This document shows, in pieces, positions 45,480 to 55,139 of a DNA stretch of 64,000 bases. The stretch is from contig CP007051.1 of NCBI GenBank assembly GCA_000517565.1, positions 372,001-436,000 on the forward strand, in the 5' to 3' direction. Made by a program: the position numbers and the translations under genes. Origin of the DNA: Desulfurella acetivorans A63 (GTDB taxonomy: Bacteria; Campylobacterota_A; Desulfurellia; Desulfurellales; Desulfurellaceae). The first letter of the stretch is position 1. Each line of letters opens with the position of its first letter. The notes below the pieces were generated by a model. The model was given only the letters and a program-made list of their open reading frames with translations, made no database searches and was not told the DNA's origin.

Positions 45480-46679
45480 GTGGAATTTAAGGTTAATAAG
45501 ACAATCGATGAAATAAACGAAAAAATAAAAAGAAAAGAGGTAGTGGTTGTTAATGCAATAGAAATGATAGACATCGTTAGAAAACATGGTTGTATAGAAG
45601 CAGCTAAAAAGGTTGATGTTGTAACCACAGGCACTTTTGGAACAATGTGCTCAAGTGGCGCACTAATAAATTTTTGGCATACAAAACCAAAGATAAAAGC
45701 TTCTAAGGTATGGTTTAATGATGTTGAAGCTTATGGCGGAGTGGCTGCTGTTGATTGTTATCTTGGAGCAACAGCGGTTAAAGAGGGTGATCCGTTAAAT
45801 AGTATTCATCCTGGTAGATTTAATTACGGCGGTGGCCATGTTATCGAAGATTTAATTGCTGGCAAAAAGGTATTGCTTAGAGCAGAAGGTTATGGTACGG
45901 ATTGTTATCCAGCAAAAGAGTTTGAAAAAGAAATTACTATTTCTGATTTAAGAGATGCTACATTATTAAACCCGCGCAATGTTTACCAAAACTATTCTGT
46001 TGCTATAAATACTACAGATAAAACAATTTATACATATATGGGTGTATTAAAACCAAATATAAGCAATGCCACGTATTCTTCGGCAGGAGAGCTATCTCCG
46101 TTGTTTAATGACCCGTTTTACAGGACAATAGGCATAGGCACAAGGATATTCTTAGGTGGTGGGATAGGTTATGTAATCTACCAGGGTACTCAACATGACC
46201 CGGACGTAGAAAGAAACGAAAGGGGTTTGCCAAAATCAGGTGCAGGAACATTAGCAGTTGCAGGTGATATGAAGCAAATGAATACTAAATACATAAAAGG
46301 CGCGTCAATTTTAGGATACGGTGTATCTTTAAGTTTGGGGATTGGTATACCTATACCGATAATCAATGAAGAAATGGCTTTTTTTTGCGGTGTTAGCGAT
46401 GAAGATATACAGGCATATATTTATGATTATGGTTACGATTATCCAAACAAAATTAATAAAACATATGGCCTTGTAACTTACAAAGAACTCAGAAGTGGTA
46501 CAATCATAATTGACGGTAAAGAGGTACCAACAACACCACTATCAAGCTATTACATGGCACTTGAAATTGCTGAAGAGTTAAAAAAATGGATATTGGATGG
46601 TAAATTTTACCTTACTAACCCAGCTTGTTTAATTGGGCAATCAAGTGATTATGAACCACTTAAGTATGTGAAATGCTAA
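45480..46679 (+). CDS. Homocysteine biosynthesis protein (HcyBio, COG1900)
   Basis: Member of the DUF39 family shown in methanogens to be needed, with a NIL-ferredoxin protein, for making homocysteine from aspartate semialdehyde and sulfide. I place the start at GTG 45480, four bases after AAGGAGGTG; this gives 399 residues beginning VEFKVNKTIDEINEKI. The family blocks GTFGTMCSSGALINF, NPRNVYQNYSVAINTT and GIGTRIFLGGGIGYV are intact. The conserved cysteine in MCSSG is thought important for sulfur handling. A sulfidic habitat would suit this route. Confidence 0.85.
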   Translation: MEFKVNKTIDEINEKIKRKEVVVVNAIEMIDIVRKHGCIEAAKKVDVVTTGTFGTMCSSGALINFWHTKPKIKASKVWFNDVEAYGGVAAVDCYLGATAVKEGDPLNSIHPGRFNYGGGHVIEDLIAGKKVLLRAEGYGTDCYPAKEFEKEITISDLRDATLLNPRNVYQNYSVAINTTDKTIYTYMGVLKPNISNATYSSAGELSPLFNDPFYRTIGIGTRIFLGGGIGYVIYQGTQHDPDVERNERGLPKSGAGTLAVAGDMKQMNTKYIKGASILGYGVSLSLGIGIPIPIINEEMAFFCGVSDEDIQAYIYDYGYDYPNKINKTYGLVTYKELRSGTIIIDGKEVPTTPLSSYYMALEIAEELKKWILDGKFYLTNPACLIGQSSDYEPLKYVKC

Positions 46680-47383
46680 GATTTTATAGGCAAAATGTTG
46701 TTAACGATTTATACGGTTTTGAAGTAACAATAAAAGAGAGTAATTTATTTGTAAAAACATGCAAAGATCTAAAGGAAATAGCATTTGAAACATTATATAA
46801 AATTAGGAAAGATTTAGAAAACTATATTTTAAAGTCAAAAGAATTTTTTACATCACTTTCACCCATAAAACAAGATAAAAGCGCTCCCTTTATAGTAAAA
46901 AAAATGATTAAAACATCACAAATGATGGATGTTGGTCCAATGGCTTGCGTAGCTGGGGCTATTTCGCAGGAATTAGGAAAGGTATTATTGAAGCATTGCG
47001 AAGAATGCATTGTAGAAAATGGTGGCGATATTTTTTTGAAGTTAAACAAAGACGTAAGCTTAGGTTTATATGTAGGTAAAGATCACCCATTAAATGATAT
47101 TACAATACTTTTGAAAAAATCTGATAAACCATATGGTATATGCACATCAAGTGCTAAGGTAGGGCCATCTCTATCATTTGGCATAAGTGATGTGTCACTT
47201 ATTATTTCTCACGATGCATATTTTAGTGATTGTCTGGCAAGTGCTTGTGGTAATATAATAAAAAACGATAAAGACCTTCATAAAGCAGTTGATCTTGCAA
47301 GAAAATACAAAGAAACAATTGGATGTTGCTTTATTTGTGATGGCAAGATAGCTTTTTGGGGCGATATTGAGTTAGGAGGCTAA
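46673..47383 (+). CDS. UPF0280 family protein (COG2122)
   Basis: The 236 residues match UPF0280, a family related to the flavin transferase ApbE, with GPMACVAGAISQELG, CIVENGGDIFLK and GICTSSAKVGPS near the expected places. Genes of this family cluster with COG1900 and NIL-ferredoxin genes in anaerobes and are implicated in the same homocysteine route; the reaction is not established. The ATG lies inside the end of the preceding gene. Confidence 0.82.
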   Translation: MLRFYRQNVVNDLYGFEVTIKESNLFVKTCKDLKEIAFETLYKIRKDLENYILKSKEFFTSLSPIKQDKSAPFIVKKMIKTSQMMDVGPMACVAGAISQELGKVLLKHCEECIVENGGDIFLKLNKDVSLGLYVGKDHPLNDITILLKKSDKPYGICTSSAKVGPSLSFGISDVSLIISHDAYFSDCLASACGNIIKNDKDLHKAVDLARKYKETIGCCFICDGKIAFWGDIELGG

Positions 47384-47385
47384 TA

Positions 47386-47814
47386 GTGATAGCAAAAAAA
47401 GTTTTATTAAAATTTTCCAAAAAAGCAGCTGGTAGACCTATTATTTGTGAACTTTCCAGAAAGTACGATTTGACATTTAATGTGATGGAAGCAAAAATTT
47501 CGCCTAAAAAAGAAGGCTTGATGATACTTGAGCTTATTGGAACAGAAAATGCCTACAATAGCGGTATTGAATACTTAAAAGAAAACGGTGTTGAGATTTC
47601 TAGTATAGAAGACCGAGTTTTTAGAGACGATGATTTGTGCTACCACTGCGGGTATTGCTTAAGTGTTTGTCCAACCGATGCTCTTATTATAGATGATAGA
47701 CAAACAATGAAGGTTTCATTTTATAAGGATAAATGTATAGCATGTGAGTTATGTGTTAAAGTATGTCCCACAAAAGCAATGAAAATACGCGGTCTTGATG
47801 GTGATTTAATTTGA
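47386..47814 (+). CDS. NIL-domain ferredoxin of homocysteine synthesis
   Basis: The 142 residues start at GTG 47386 behind GGAGG. An N-terminal NIL domain (about 1-75) is followed by two [4Fe-4S] motifs, CYHCGYCLSVCP and CIACELCVKVCP. In methanogens the equivalent protein works with the COG1900 protein to supply electrons or sulfur for homocysteine formation. It is the last gene of the three-gene operon; its stop overlaps the convergent gene by nine bases. Confidence 0.87.
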   Translation: MIAKKVLLKFSKKAAGRPIICELSRKYDLTFNVMEAKISPKKEGLMILELIGTENAYNSGIEYLKENGVEISSIEDRVFRDDDLCYHCGYCLSVCPTDALIIDDRQTMKVSFYKDKCIACELCVKVCPTKAMKIRGLDGDLI

Positions 47815-48696
47815 TTTGATGCTTTGAATTAATATACCACTTGCAATTATACTAAGACCTATAAATGAACTAATAAGTATTTTATCGCCCAAAAATATAT
47901 GTATATAAACCAAAGATAGAAAAGGTGTTAAATATAACAAATTAGAAACAAGGTATGTTGGAGCTTTTAGTGCTTTAAACCAAAATACATAAGATATGCC
48001 ATTTATAAAAAAACCATTTAAAAACAACCAAAACCATACATTTATACTTGGTAATTTTATATGTGATAATAGTAAAACAGTTGGTATCATAAAAATAACT
48101 GCAGCTAAAAAAAATACTAAAGCCGATACAGTTTGATCATATTTAAATTTTTTACCAAGTATGCTGAATAAAGCAAATACAAATGCATAAAGCAATGCAA
48201 GAAAATCTCCTTTGAGGTTAGAAAAATTTAGGTTTGTTAAATTGCCATTTGTTACAATTACAAATATACCAAAGAAACTAATAAGGATAGCGATTATTTT
48301 TTTAAAAGTTAAACGTTCTTTTAATATAAAAACTCCTAAAATCACAACCATTATAGGCCAGGTATAAGCAAGCAGAAAAACCTCTTGTGCACCAGCAATA
48401 CTAAAAGCTCCATAAAGAATAAGATAACAAAAATAAGTACCCAAAAAGCCCAGTAAAAACATATTTGCATAATCTTTGAATTTGTATTGTTTTAGTAAAT
48501 GTAATTTGTTTTGAAAAATATTAACGAAAAATAAAACAACAAAAGATATAATACTTGAATAAAAAAGCATTTGGATATTATTTAACTCAACAAGTATTTT
48601 TTTTGATACTACAGGAATTGCTGCCCATAATATAATACAAAGCGCTAAATAAAAATATGCACTAAGTTGTTCTTTATATATGTTTATTTTAGACAT
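47806..48696 (-). CDS. EamA/DMT-family transporter
   Basis: Membrane exporter of the drug/metabolite superfamily. The 296 residues have about ten hydrophobic segments in two EamA repeats, with the repeat-end patterns FLLAYTWPIMVVILGVFILKERLT and YLTPFLSLVYIHIFLGDKI. Substrate is not predictable; many relatives export amino acids. It follows the proline dehydrogenase gene by four bases in the same transcript, so overflow of amino acids is a reasonable guess. Confidence 0.85.
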   Translation of the reverse strand: MSKINIYKEQLSAYFYLALCIILWAAIPVVSKKILVELNNIQMLFYSSIISFVVLFFVNIFQNKLHLLKQYKFKDYANMFLLGFLGTYFCYLILYGAFSIAGAQEVFLLAYTWPIMVVILGVFILKERLTFKKIIAILISFFGIFVIVTNGNLTNLNFSNLKGDFLALLYAFVFALFSILGKKFKYDQTVSALVFFLAAVIFMIPTVLLLSHIKLPSINVWFWLFLNGFFINGISYVFWFKALKAPTYLVSNLLYLTPFLSLVYIHIFLGDKILISSFIGLSIIASGILIQSIKSN

Positions 48697-48700
48697 TAAT

Positions 48701-49591
48701 TTACTCTAAATGTAAAGCAGTTTTAATTATATTCGGATTTTCTTTTAGTCTGCGTTTAGCATATGCTAGCCATTGTTCACCATATGGAACATAAATTCTT
48801 AGTCTATGTTTTTTATCTAATATAAATTGTTTTAAGTTTTCGCCTACTCCCAATAACATTTGAAACTCATATTCATCTGGTTTTAGATTATAATCTTTAA
48901 TAAGTTTCATTGCGTGAAATATAAGCTTTTCATCATGTGTAGCAATGCCCACATAAGCTTTTTTCTTGAACAATTCTTCTAAGCAATACTTATAATTTTC
49001 TACAATAATCTCTCGATTTTTGTAGGCAATTTTTTCTGATTCAACATAAATGCCTTTGCAAAGTCTTATGTTCATTTTATCATCGGATAAATACTCAATA
49101 TCATCTATTGTTCTTTTTAAATAAGCTTGTAAAACTGTTCCTACGTGTTGACCAAATTCTTTTCTAAGTTGTTTATACATTTCAATAGTGTCTGTTGTGT
49201 ATGGGGAGTTTTCCATATCTATCCGCACAAAATTATCAAGTTCAAAAGCCCTTTTTACTATCTCTCTAATATGGTCAAAACCTAATCTTTTACTTAAAGC
49301 AAAGCCCATCTGTGTGGGCTTTAGAGATAGATTGGCATTTAAATTGTTAGCTTTAATTTCTTCGAGTACTCTTATGCACTCATTTTTATAAAAAACTGCT
49401 TCTTCAATTTTTTTTACATCTTCACCAAGAACATCAATCGTACTCATGATGCCATTTCTGTTAAATATTTTAGTAAGATTCAAAGCATCTTCTAAGTATG
49501 AACCTGCAATATATTTTTTGGCAAATATAGAAACGATGTTTGATGGCACGTAATCAATTGTATTTGACACAATTGTGTGAAATAAAGACAT
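48701..49591 (-). CDS. putB: Proline dehydrogenase
   Basis: FAD enzyme that oxidises proline to pyrroline-5-carboxylate. The 296 residues form the PRODH barrel, with ANLSLKPTQMGF, VRIDMENSPYT, GTVLQAYLKRT, VRLCKGIY-like IRLCKGIYVESE, and EFQMLLGVGE near the expected positions, as in the separate one-domain enzymes of Thermus and Bacillus. The ATG has GGAGG nine bases upstream. It sits directly after pruA, which completes the pathway to glutamate. Confidence 0.92.
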   Translation of the reverse strand: MSLFHTIVSNTIDYVPSNIVSIFAKKYIAGSYLEDALNLTKIFNRNGIMSTIDVLGEDVKKIEEAVFYKNECIRVLEEIKANNLNANLSLKPTQMGFALSKRLGFDHIREIVKRAFELDNFVRIDMENSPYTTDTIEMYKQLRKEFGQHVGTVLQAYLKRTIDDIEYLSDDKMNIRLCKGIYVESEKIAYKNREIIVENYKYCLEELFKKKAYVGIATHDEKLIFHAMKLIKDYNLKPDEYEFQMLLGVGENLKQFILDKKHRLRIYVPYGEQWLAYAKRRLKENPNIIKTALHLE

Positions 49592-49595
49592 TATT

Positions 49596-51227
49596 TTATT
49601 CCTCCATCATGAAAGGATATTCAAACATTTGAGGTGGATTAAAGTTTTCTTTTATAGCTCTTGCGCTTGTCCACCTGATTAAGTTTAATAGACTACCTGC
49701 TTTGTCATTTGTGCCACTTGCCCTTGCGCCCCCAAATGGTTGCTGGCCTACTACTGCTCCTGTTGGCTTATCATTAATGTAAAAATTTCCAGCTGCTTGT
49801 TCTAACTTTTCAACGGCGAGATTAATGGCTGCTCGATCTTGTGCAAAAACAGCGCCTGTTAAACCGTATGGGCTTGTTTGGTCGCATAGTTCAAGTGTTT
49901 CTTTATATTTTGAATCATCGTATAGGTAAAATGTTACAACAGGTCCAAAGATCTCTTCTGTCATTGTTTTAAATTGTGGGTTATCAGTTAAAATAACCGT
50001 TGGTTCTATGAAGTAACCTTGAGTATCATCGCATTTTCCACCTTTTAGAATTTTAGCTTCATTTGAGTTTTTAGCATACTCAATATATGAAGATATTTTT
50101 TTAAATGCTTCTTTATCAACAACAGCATTCATAAAATTTCTAAAATCTTCTGGACTTCCAATTTTAATTTTGTCTATTTCATGGAATAGATCATCTTTTA
50201 TTTCATTGTATAAACTTTTTGGCAAGTATACTCTTGATACCGCCGAGCATTTTTGTCCTTGATACTCAAAAGCGCCCCTTATTATAGCTGTTATTAAAGC
50301 TTTTTTATCGGCACTTTGATGTGCAAATATGAAATCTTTGCCGCCCGTTTCACCAACAATGCGAGGATATGACTTATATAATGGTATATTTTTGGCAATT
50401 GTTGACCACATATTATGAAAAGTTTCCACACTACCAGTGAAATGTAGACCTGCAAAATATGGGTTAGAAAAAATGTATTCACCTATTTCAGAGCCTTGTG
50501 CAGGTAAAAAGTTTATTACACCATCAGGTAAACCTGCTTCTTTTAATACTTGCATAAAAATATATGGGGCATATACGGAACTTGATGCAGGTTTAAATAT
50601 TGATACATTACCCATAATTACTGGTGCTGTAGGTAAATTGCCAGATATTGATACAAAATTAAATGGAGGTGCAGCGAAAATAAAACCTTCAAGTGGTCTA
50701 TACTGCATAATATTCCACACCCCTTTTGGCGAGTAAGGCTGGTCTTCATAAATTTGTTGCATGTAGTAAACATTAAAACGCAAGAAATCTATAAGCTCAC
50801 AAGCTGAATCAATTTCCGCTTGAAATGCATTTTTGCTTATAGAAATCATCGTAACTGCATTTATCAGGTATCTATATTTAGTACTTAATAGTTCTGCTGC
50901 TTTGAGAAAAATTGCAGCGCGTTCTGAAAAATCGTACTTACTCCAGATTTTTGCAGCCTTTAAGCTTTCATTTATAGCCAGGGCTATTTCGTCTTTTGAT
51001 GCTTTGTAATAATAACCAAGAAGTTCACTGTGATCATGAGGGGAACGAATTTCTACTTTTTTTTCTGTTTTGTACTCTTTGCCACCAATAATTAAAGGTA
51101 TTTCAACCCTCTCCGATTTTATTTTTTTTATAGCATCCTTTAATAATTGCCTGTGAGTTGATCCTACCTCATAATTATAAACCGGTTCATTTAATGCTTG
51201 AGGTACTTTAACTTTACAATTTTTCAT
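49596..51227 (-). CDS. pruA: L-glutamate gamma-semialdehyde dehydrogenase
   Basis: Oxidises pyrroline-5-carboxylate to glutamate with NAD. The 543 residues have the aldehyde dehydrogenase motifs VGETGGKDF with the general base glutamate, and FEYQGQKCSAVSRVY with the catalytic cysteine. FGGARASGTNDKAG near the C-terminus is typical of this subfamily. AACCTCC read on the minus strand gives GGAGG upstream of the ATG. First gene of the proline operon, with gdh available to use the glutamate. Confidence 0.94.
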   Translation of the reverse strand: MKNCKVKVPQALNEPVYNYEVGSTHRQLLKDAIKKIKSERVEIPLIIGGKEYKTEKKVEIRSPHDHSELLGYYYKASKDEIALAINESLKAAKIWSKYDFSERAAIFLKAAELLSTKYRYLINAVTMISISKNAFQAEIDSACELIDFLRFNVYYMQQIYEDQPYSPKGVWNIMQYRPLEGFIFAAPPFNFVSISGNLPTAPVIMGNVSIFKPASSSVYAPYIFMQVLKEAGLPDGVINFLPAQGSEIGEYIFSNPYFAGLHFTGSVETFHNMWSTIAKNIPLYKSYPRIVGETGGKDFIFAHQSADKKALITAIIRGAFEYQGQKCSAVSRVYLPKSLYNEIKDDLFHEIDKIKIGSPEDFRNFMNAVVDKEAFKKISSYIEYAKNSNEAKILKGGKCDDTQGYFIEPTVILTDNPQFKTMTEEIFGPVVTFYLYDDSKYKETLELCDQTSPYGLTGAVFAQDRAAINLAVEKLEQAAGNFYINDKPTGAVVGQQPFGGARASGTNDKAGSLLNLIRWTSARAIKENFNPPQMFEYPFMMEE

Positions 51228-51241
51228 TTTGAACCTCCAAA

Positions 51242-51294
51242 AACTTACTTTACTTTAAATTATATACACTTAATTTTATTAAGTCAAGTAAGTT
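51242..51294 (-). promoter_or_regulatory. Promoter of the proline operon with nested inverted repeats
   Basis: On the minus strand TTGACT (51287-51282), 17 bases, TATAAT (51264-51259). A 7-3-7 palindrome, ACTTAAT and ATTAAGT (51268-51284), covers the spacer and -35 box. Outside it, AACTTACTT (51242-51250) and AAGTAAGTT (51286-51294) form a 9-base inverted repeat. These are candidate operator sites. Confidence 0.6.
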
Positions 51295-51315
51295 ATAAAA
51301 AAAATTTAAAACTAC

Positions 51316-51344
51316 TTGACTATTAAATTAATTTGTGATATTTA
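51316..51344 (+). promoter_or_regulatory. Promoter of the liv operon
   Basis: TTGACT (51316-51321), 17 bases, TATTTA (51339-51344), leaving a leader of about 50 bases before livJ. Confidence 0.5.
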
Positions 51345-51398
51345 GTAAATTTAGTTCTATATTTAAATGTAAAAATTTATTTATGCAAGGGGGTGTTT

Positions 51399-52532
51399 AT
51401 GAAACTAAAAAACCTATTATGGGTAGTAGTTTCGCTCATCTTTGTTTTAAGCTTTAGCAGTTCTTATGCTGCAGGTGTAATTAAAATTGGTGTTCAAGCA
51501 CCAATTACAGGTCCTTTTGCAAATGAAGGCCAAGGTATTGATAATGCAGTAAAAATGTTGGTTGAACAGCAAAATGCAAAAGGTGGTTTGTTGGGTAAAA
51601 AGTTAGAGGTTGTTACATGTGACGATGAAGGCACGGCAGTAGGAGGAGCAATTTGCGCAAGAAAACTAGTAAATGATGGTGTTATAGCAGTAATTGGTAC
51701 ATATTCTTCAACACCAGCAGAGTCAGCTGAACCAATTTATGCAAGAGCAGGTGTTTTGCAAACAAGCGATGCTACAGCCGATTCTCTAACAAAACATGGT
51801 TATTGGACATTTTTTAGAAACTCTTGTCCAAATAGCGCAGAAGCAACATTTACAGCTGATTTTTTAGTTAAAAAAATGCATTTTAAACGTATTGTGGTTT
51901 TATCTGATTACTCTACTTATTCTTCAGATTTAGCTGATGCTACTGTAGCGGCCCTTAAGAAAATTGGCGGCAATGTAATATATAAAGGAAAAATTCAAGC
52001 TGGTTCACAAAACTTTACGCCAATTTTAACTAAAATTAAAGCTATGAACCCTGACGTGATTTATTTTAGCGGCTATTATACAGATGGTGGATTAATTAGG
52101 GCACAACAAGTTGCTTTAGGTATTAAAGCAGCTTTTGTAGGTGGAGACTCAAATGATAACCCAGAATTCTTTAAATTAGCAGGAAAGTCTGCAAATGGCG
52201 TTTATATGATTAATGTTCCAAGGCCAGATATTTTGCCATATCCTTTAGCAAAAGAATTTTTGAGAGATTACCAAGCAAAATACCATATGATGCCACCAAG
52301 TATTTGGACGCTATTTAATGCAGATGGTTTAAGGGCCATAATGTATGCAATCGAAAAAACTAAAACAACAGATACCAAAAAACTAGCAGCCTTTTTGCAC
52401 AATTTGAAAAATTTTCCTGGTATAACCGGTCCTATAACTTTTACAAAAGATGGTGAAAGAGCTGGTAGCAGGTTTATGGCTTATGAAATTTACAATAACA
52501 ATCAATACAAAGTTGTTTACAAAGAAGACTAA
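51399..52532 (+). CDS. livJ: Branched-chain amino acid ABC transporter, substrate-binding protein
   Basis: Periplasmic receptor of the Liv transporter. I chose ATG 51399, behind AAGGGGGTG; the frame opens two codons earlier at a GTG inside that site. The 377 residues begin with a signal peptide of about 24 residues ending in SYA. The mature part has the type I periplasmic fold with IKIGVQAPITGPFANEGQG and VIAVIGTYSSTPAESAEPIYARAG. Ligand could be Leu, Ile, Val or a related amino acid or amide. Confidence 0.92.
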   Translation: MKLKNLLWVVVSLIFVLSFSSSYAAGVIKIGVQAPITGPFANEGQGIDNAVKMLVEQQNAKGGLLGKKLEVVTCDDEGTAVGGAICARKLVNDGVIAVIGTYSSTPAESAEPIYARAGVLQTSDATADSLTKHGYWTFFRNSCPNSAEATFTADFLVKKMHFKRIVVLSDYSTYSSDLADATVAALKKIGGNVIYKGKIQAGSQNFTPILTKIKAMNPDVIYFSGYYTDGGLIRAQQVALGIKAAFVGGDSNDNPEFFKLAGKSANGVYMINVPRPDILPYPLAKEFLRDYQAKYHMMPPSIWTLFNADGLRAIMYAIEKTKTTDTKKLAAFLHNLKNFPGITGPITFTKDGERAGSRFMAYEIYNNNQYKVVYKED

Positions 52533-52534
52533 GT

Positions 52535-53437
52535 ATGGAAATTTTTTTACAGCAAATTGTTAATGGTTTGGCAATAGGAAGTATTTATGCCCTTGTGGCC
52601 ATAGGTTATACTATGGTGTATGGTGTGATGAAGCTCATCAACTTTGCACATGGTGACCTTGTGGCCCTTGCGGCCTATGTGGGATTAACTGTTCTTATGC
52701 AAGCTTTTGGAATGCATTTGTCTAATTTATGGGCAGTTATCTTAATGTTTACTGTAACAGCTATGTTTATATCTTTATTTGGCATAATATTAGAAAGATT
52801 AGCTTATAGACCGCTAAGAAAAGCACCAAGGCTGAGTGCAGTTGTATCAGCGCTTGGTGCATCGCTTGCAATAGAAAACGGTATTATGCTGATTTGGGGA
52901 CCAAACATCAAGGTTTTTCCATCAAATATATTTCCAAGCACGAGGTGGCACATAAGTGGTGTAGTTATTAATTCCACTCAAATAGCAATACTTTTGCTTT
53001 CAATCATTTTAATGATTGCTTTGTATATTTTTATTAATAGGACAAAAATTGGCACTGCTATTAGAGCAAGCGCGATAGATCAAGATGCTGCAAAACTGAT
53101 GGGTATTAATGTTAATGGTATAATAATAGCAATATTTGCGCTAGGTTCCTTTTTGGGCTCTATTGGCGGCCTTTTTATAGGTATTTATTATCGAGAACTC
53201 TATTTTCAAATGGGCTGGATTTATGGACTTAATGCTTTTATTGCTGCAATTATTGGAGGCATTGGAAATATTCCCGGTGCTATGCTTGGTGGTATGTTGC
53301 TTGGGATTTTTAATGTGCTTATCGCTGGCTACGTTTCAAACACATGGTCTGAGGCTTTAACTTTTGCACTTTTAATTATAATTTTGATTATAAAGCCAAC
53401 CGGGATTTTAGGTGAAAGAGTAGCGGAGAAAGTTTAA
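52535..53437 (+). CDS. livH: Branched-chain amino acid ABC transporter permease LivH
   Basis: The 300 residues are a LivH-type permease with about eight membrane segments. IYALVAIGYTMVYGVMKLINFAHGD near the N-terminus and GIGNIPGAMLGGMLLGIFNVL near the C-terminus are the family signatures. It starts two bases after livJ without a strong ribosome binding site and abuts livM, with overlapping stop and start. Confidence 0.93.
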   Translation: MEIFLQQIVNGLAIGSIYALVAIGYTMVYGVMKLINFAHGDLVALAAYVGLTVLMQAFGMHLSNLWAVILMFTVTAMFISLFGIILERLAYRPLRKAPRLSAVVSALGASLAIENGIMLIWGPNIKVFPSNIFPSTRWHISGVVINSTQIAILLLSIILMIALYIFINRTKIGTAIRASAIDQDAAKLMGINVNGIIIAIFALGSFLGSIGGLFIGIYYRELYFQMGWIYGLNAFIAAIIGGIGNIPGAMLGGMLLGIFNVLIAGYVSNTWSEALTFALLIIILIIKPTGILGERVAEKV

Positions 53438-54381
53438 TGAGAAAAAACTTGGTTTGGTATATTTTGTTTTTTACAATTGCTGTTATATACCCACATTTTG
53501 TTGATCCATCTTGGGTTGATATAGGTACAACGTTTGCACTTTACTCTGTGGTGGCTTTAAGTCAGGATATTGTTTTGGGTAAAGCAGGCATGTTTGATAT
53601 GGGTCATGCTACTTTTTTTGGCATTGGTGCTTATACTGCAGCAATTTTAAATACAGTATACAATATTCCTATAATTTATACAATTCCCATTGCTATAGCA
53701 TTATCCGCTTTGTTTGGGATTATCATATCTTGGCCAATAATTCATCTAAGAGGAGATTATTTACTTGTTGCAACAATTGGTTTTAATATTATTTTTTACC
53801 AGGCATTGCAGAATAATTTATTTGGCTTAACAGGTGGTCCAAATGGAATATTTGGTATAGGAGCGCCAGTGATATTTGGAATAAATATCTCAAGTCAAAG
53901 GGCAATCTATTACTTTGCATGGTTTATTTTGTTAATTACAATGCTCATTATATACAATATCGATAAAAGTAAATTAGGAAGAGCGTTTCATTATTTAAGA
54001 GAAAGCGAAATAGCAGCAGAAAGTTTTGGTGTAAATAAAAGATTTTATAAAGTTTTAGCATTTGCTTTGGGAGCTGGTGTCGCAAGTTTAGCAGGTGTAA
54101 TTTTTGCAGTTCAATATGCTGCTGTAAGTCCTGAAACATTTAACTTTACACAATCTGTTCTTTTTTTTACTATAGTTATTGTTGGTGGCCCATCATCTAT
54201 TCCCGGCATACTTCTTGGTACTTTTGTTATGTTTGTTGTGCCTCAATTTTTTAGAGAGTTTGCAACAGCAAGATATTTTGTTTTTGGCATTGCTATGATC
54301 TTAACTATGATATTACGTCCTCAAGGTATTTGGCCTGCAAAGTTTGGAAAATTACCAAAGTATTTAACCAAAGAGAGTTAA
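53437..54381 (+). CDS. livM: Branched-chain amino acid ABC transporter permease LivM
   Basis: Second permease of the transporter, 314 residues with about nine membrane segments. LSQDIVLGKAGMFDMGHATFFGIGAYT near the N-terminus and the coupling region LRESEIAAESFGVNKRFYKVLAFALGAG mark the family; GGPSSIPGILLGT follows. It begins in the livH stop codon (TAATG). Confidence 0.93.
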   Translation: MRKNLVWYILFFTIAVIYPHFVDPSWVDIGTTFALYSVVALSQDIVLGKAGMFDMGHATFFGIGAYTAAILNTVYNIPIIYTIPIAIALSALFGIIISWPIIHLRGDYLLVATIGFNIIFYQALQNNLFGLTGGPNGIFGIGAPVIFGINISSQRAIYYFAWFILLITMLIIYNIDKSKLGRAFHYLRESEIAAESFGVNKRFYKVLAFALGAGVASLAGVIFAVQYAAVSPETFNFTQSVLFFTIVIVGGPSSIPGILLGTFVMFVVPQFFREFATARYFVFGIAMILTMILRPQGIWPAKFGKLPKYLTKES

Positions 54382-54383
54382 GT

Positions 54384-55139
54384 ATGCTTTTACAATTGAA
54401 TAATGTTTTTAAAACATTTGGTGGTATAGTTGCAATAAATAATTTAAGTTTTGAAGTAAGAAACAATCAGATTTTGGGTCTCATTGGACCAAATGGAGCT
54501 GGTAAAACCACAGTTTTTAATTGTATAACGGGTATATATAAACCTGAAAAAGGCACTATTTACTTTGATGGAAAAAATATAACGGGTTTAAAACCTCATG
54601 TTATATCAAAGTTAGGCATCGCACGAACATTTCAAACTATTAGACTGTTTCCATCTATGAGTGTTGCAGAAAATATTATGGCAGGCAGACACACTAAATG
54701 TCGTCAAACTTGGTTTGATAGTTTAATTAGGACTCCAAAATACTTTAAAGATGAAAAAGAAAATTGGTTAAAAATAAAATATTATATTGATTTGTTAAAA
54801 TTGAGTGAATATACAACTTCAATTGTTAGTAGTTTGCCTTATGGATTACAAAGAAAAGTTGAAATAGCGCGAGCTCTTGCTAGTGAACCAAAGTTGCTTA
54901 TTTTAGATGAACCAGCAGCAGGTTTAAATAATAAAGAAACGCAAGAACTTGTTGATTTAATATATCAGATTAAAGCTATGGGTATTACAATACTTCTTAT
55001 TGAACATGATATGGATATGATGATGAGTCTTGCAGAATATATAATAGTGATGAATTTTGGTGAAAAAATAGCTGAAGGTATTCCAAGCGAAATTCAATCA
55101 AATCCACAGGTAATAGAAGCGTATTTGGGAAGTGAATAA
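54384..55139 (+). CDS. livG: Branched-chain amino acid ABC transporter ATPase LivG
   Basis: One of two ATPases of the transporter, 251 residues. I place the start at ATG 54384, two bases after the livM stop, giving MLLQLNNVFKTFGG; the frame extends upstream inside livM. Walker A GPNGAGKTT, signature region LPYGLQRKVEIARAL and Walker B LLILDEPAAGLN are present. The next ATPase gene starts in its stop codon. Confidence 0.94.
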   Translation: MLLQLNNVFKTFGGIVAINNLSFEVRNNQILGLIGPNGAGKTTVFNCITGIYKPEKGTIYFDGKNITGLKPHVISKLGIARTFQTIRLFPSMSVAENIMAGRHTKCRQTWFDSLIRTPKYFKDEKENWLKIKYYIDLLKLSEYTTSIVSSLPYGLQRKVEIARALASEPKLLILDEPAAGLNNKETQELVDLIYQIKAMGITILLIEHDMDMMMSLAEYIIVMNFGEKIAEGIPSEIQSNPQVIEAYLGSE

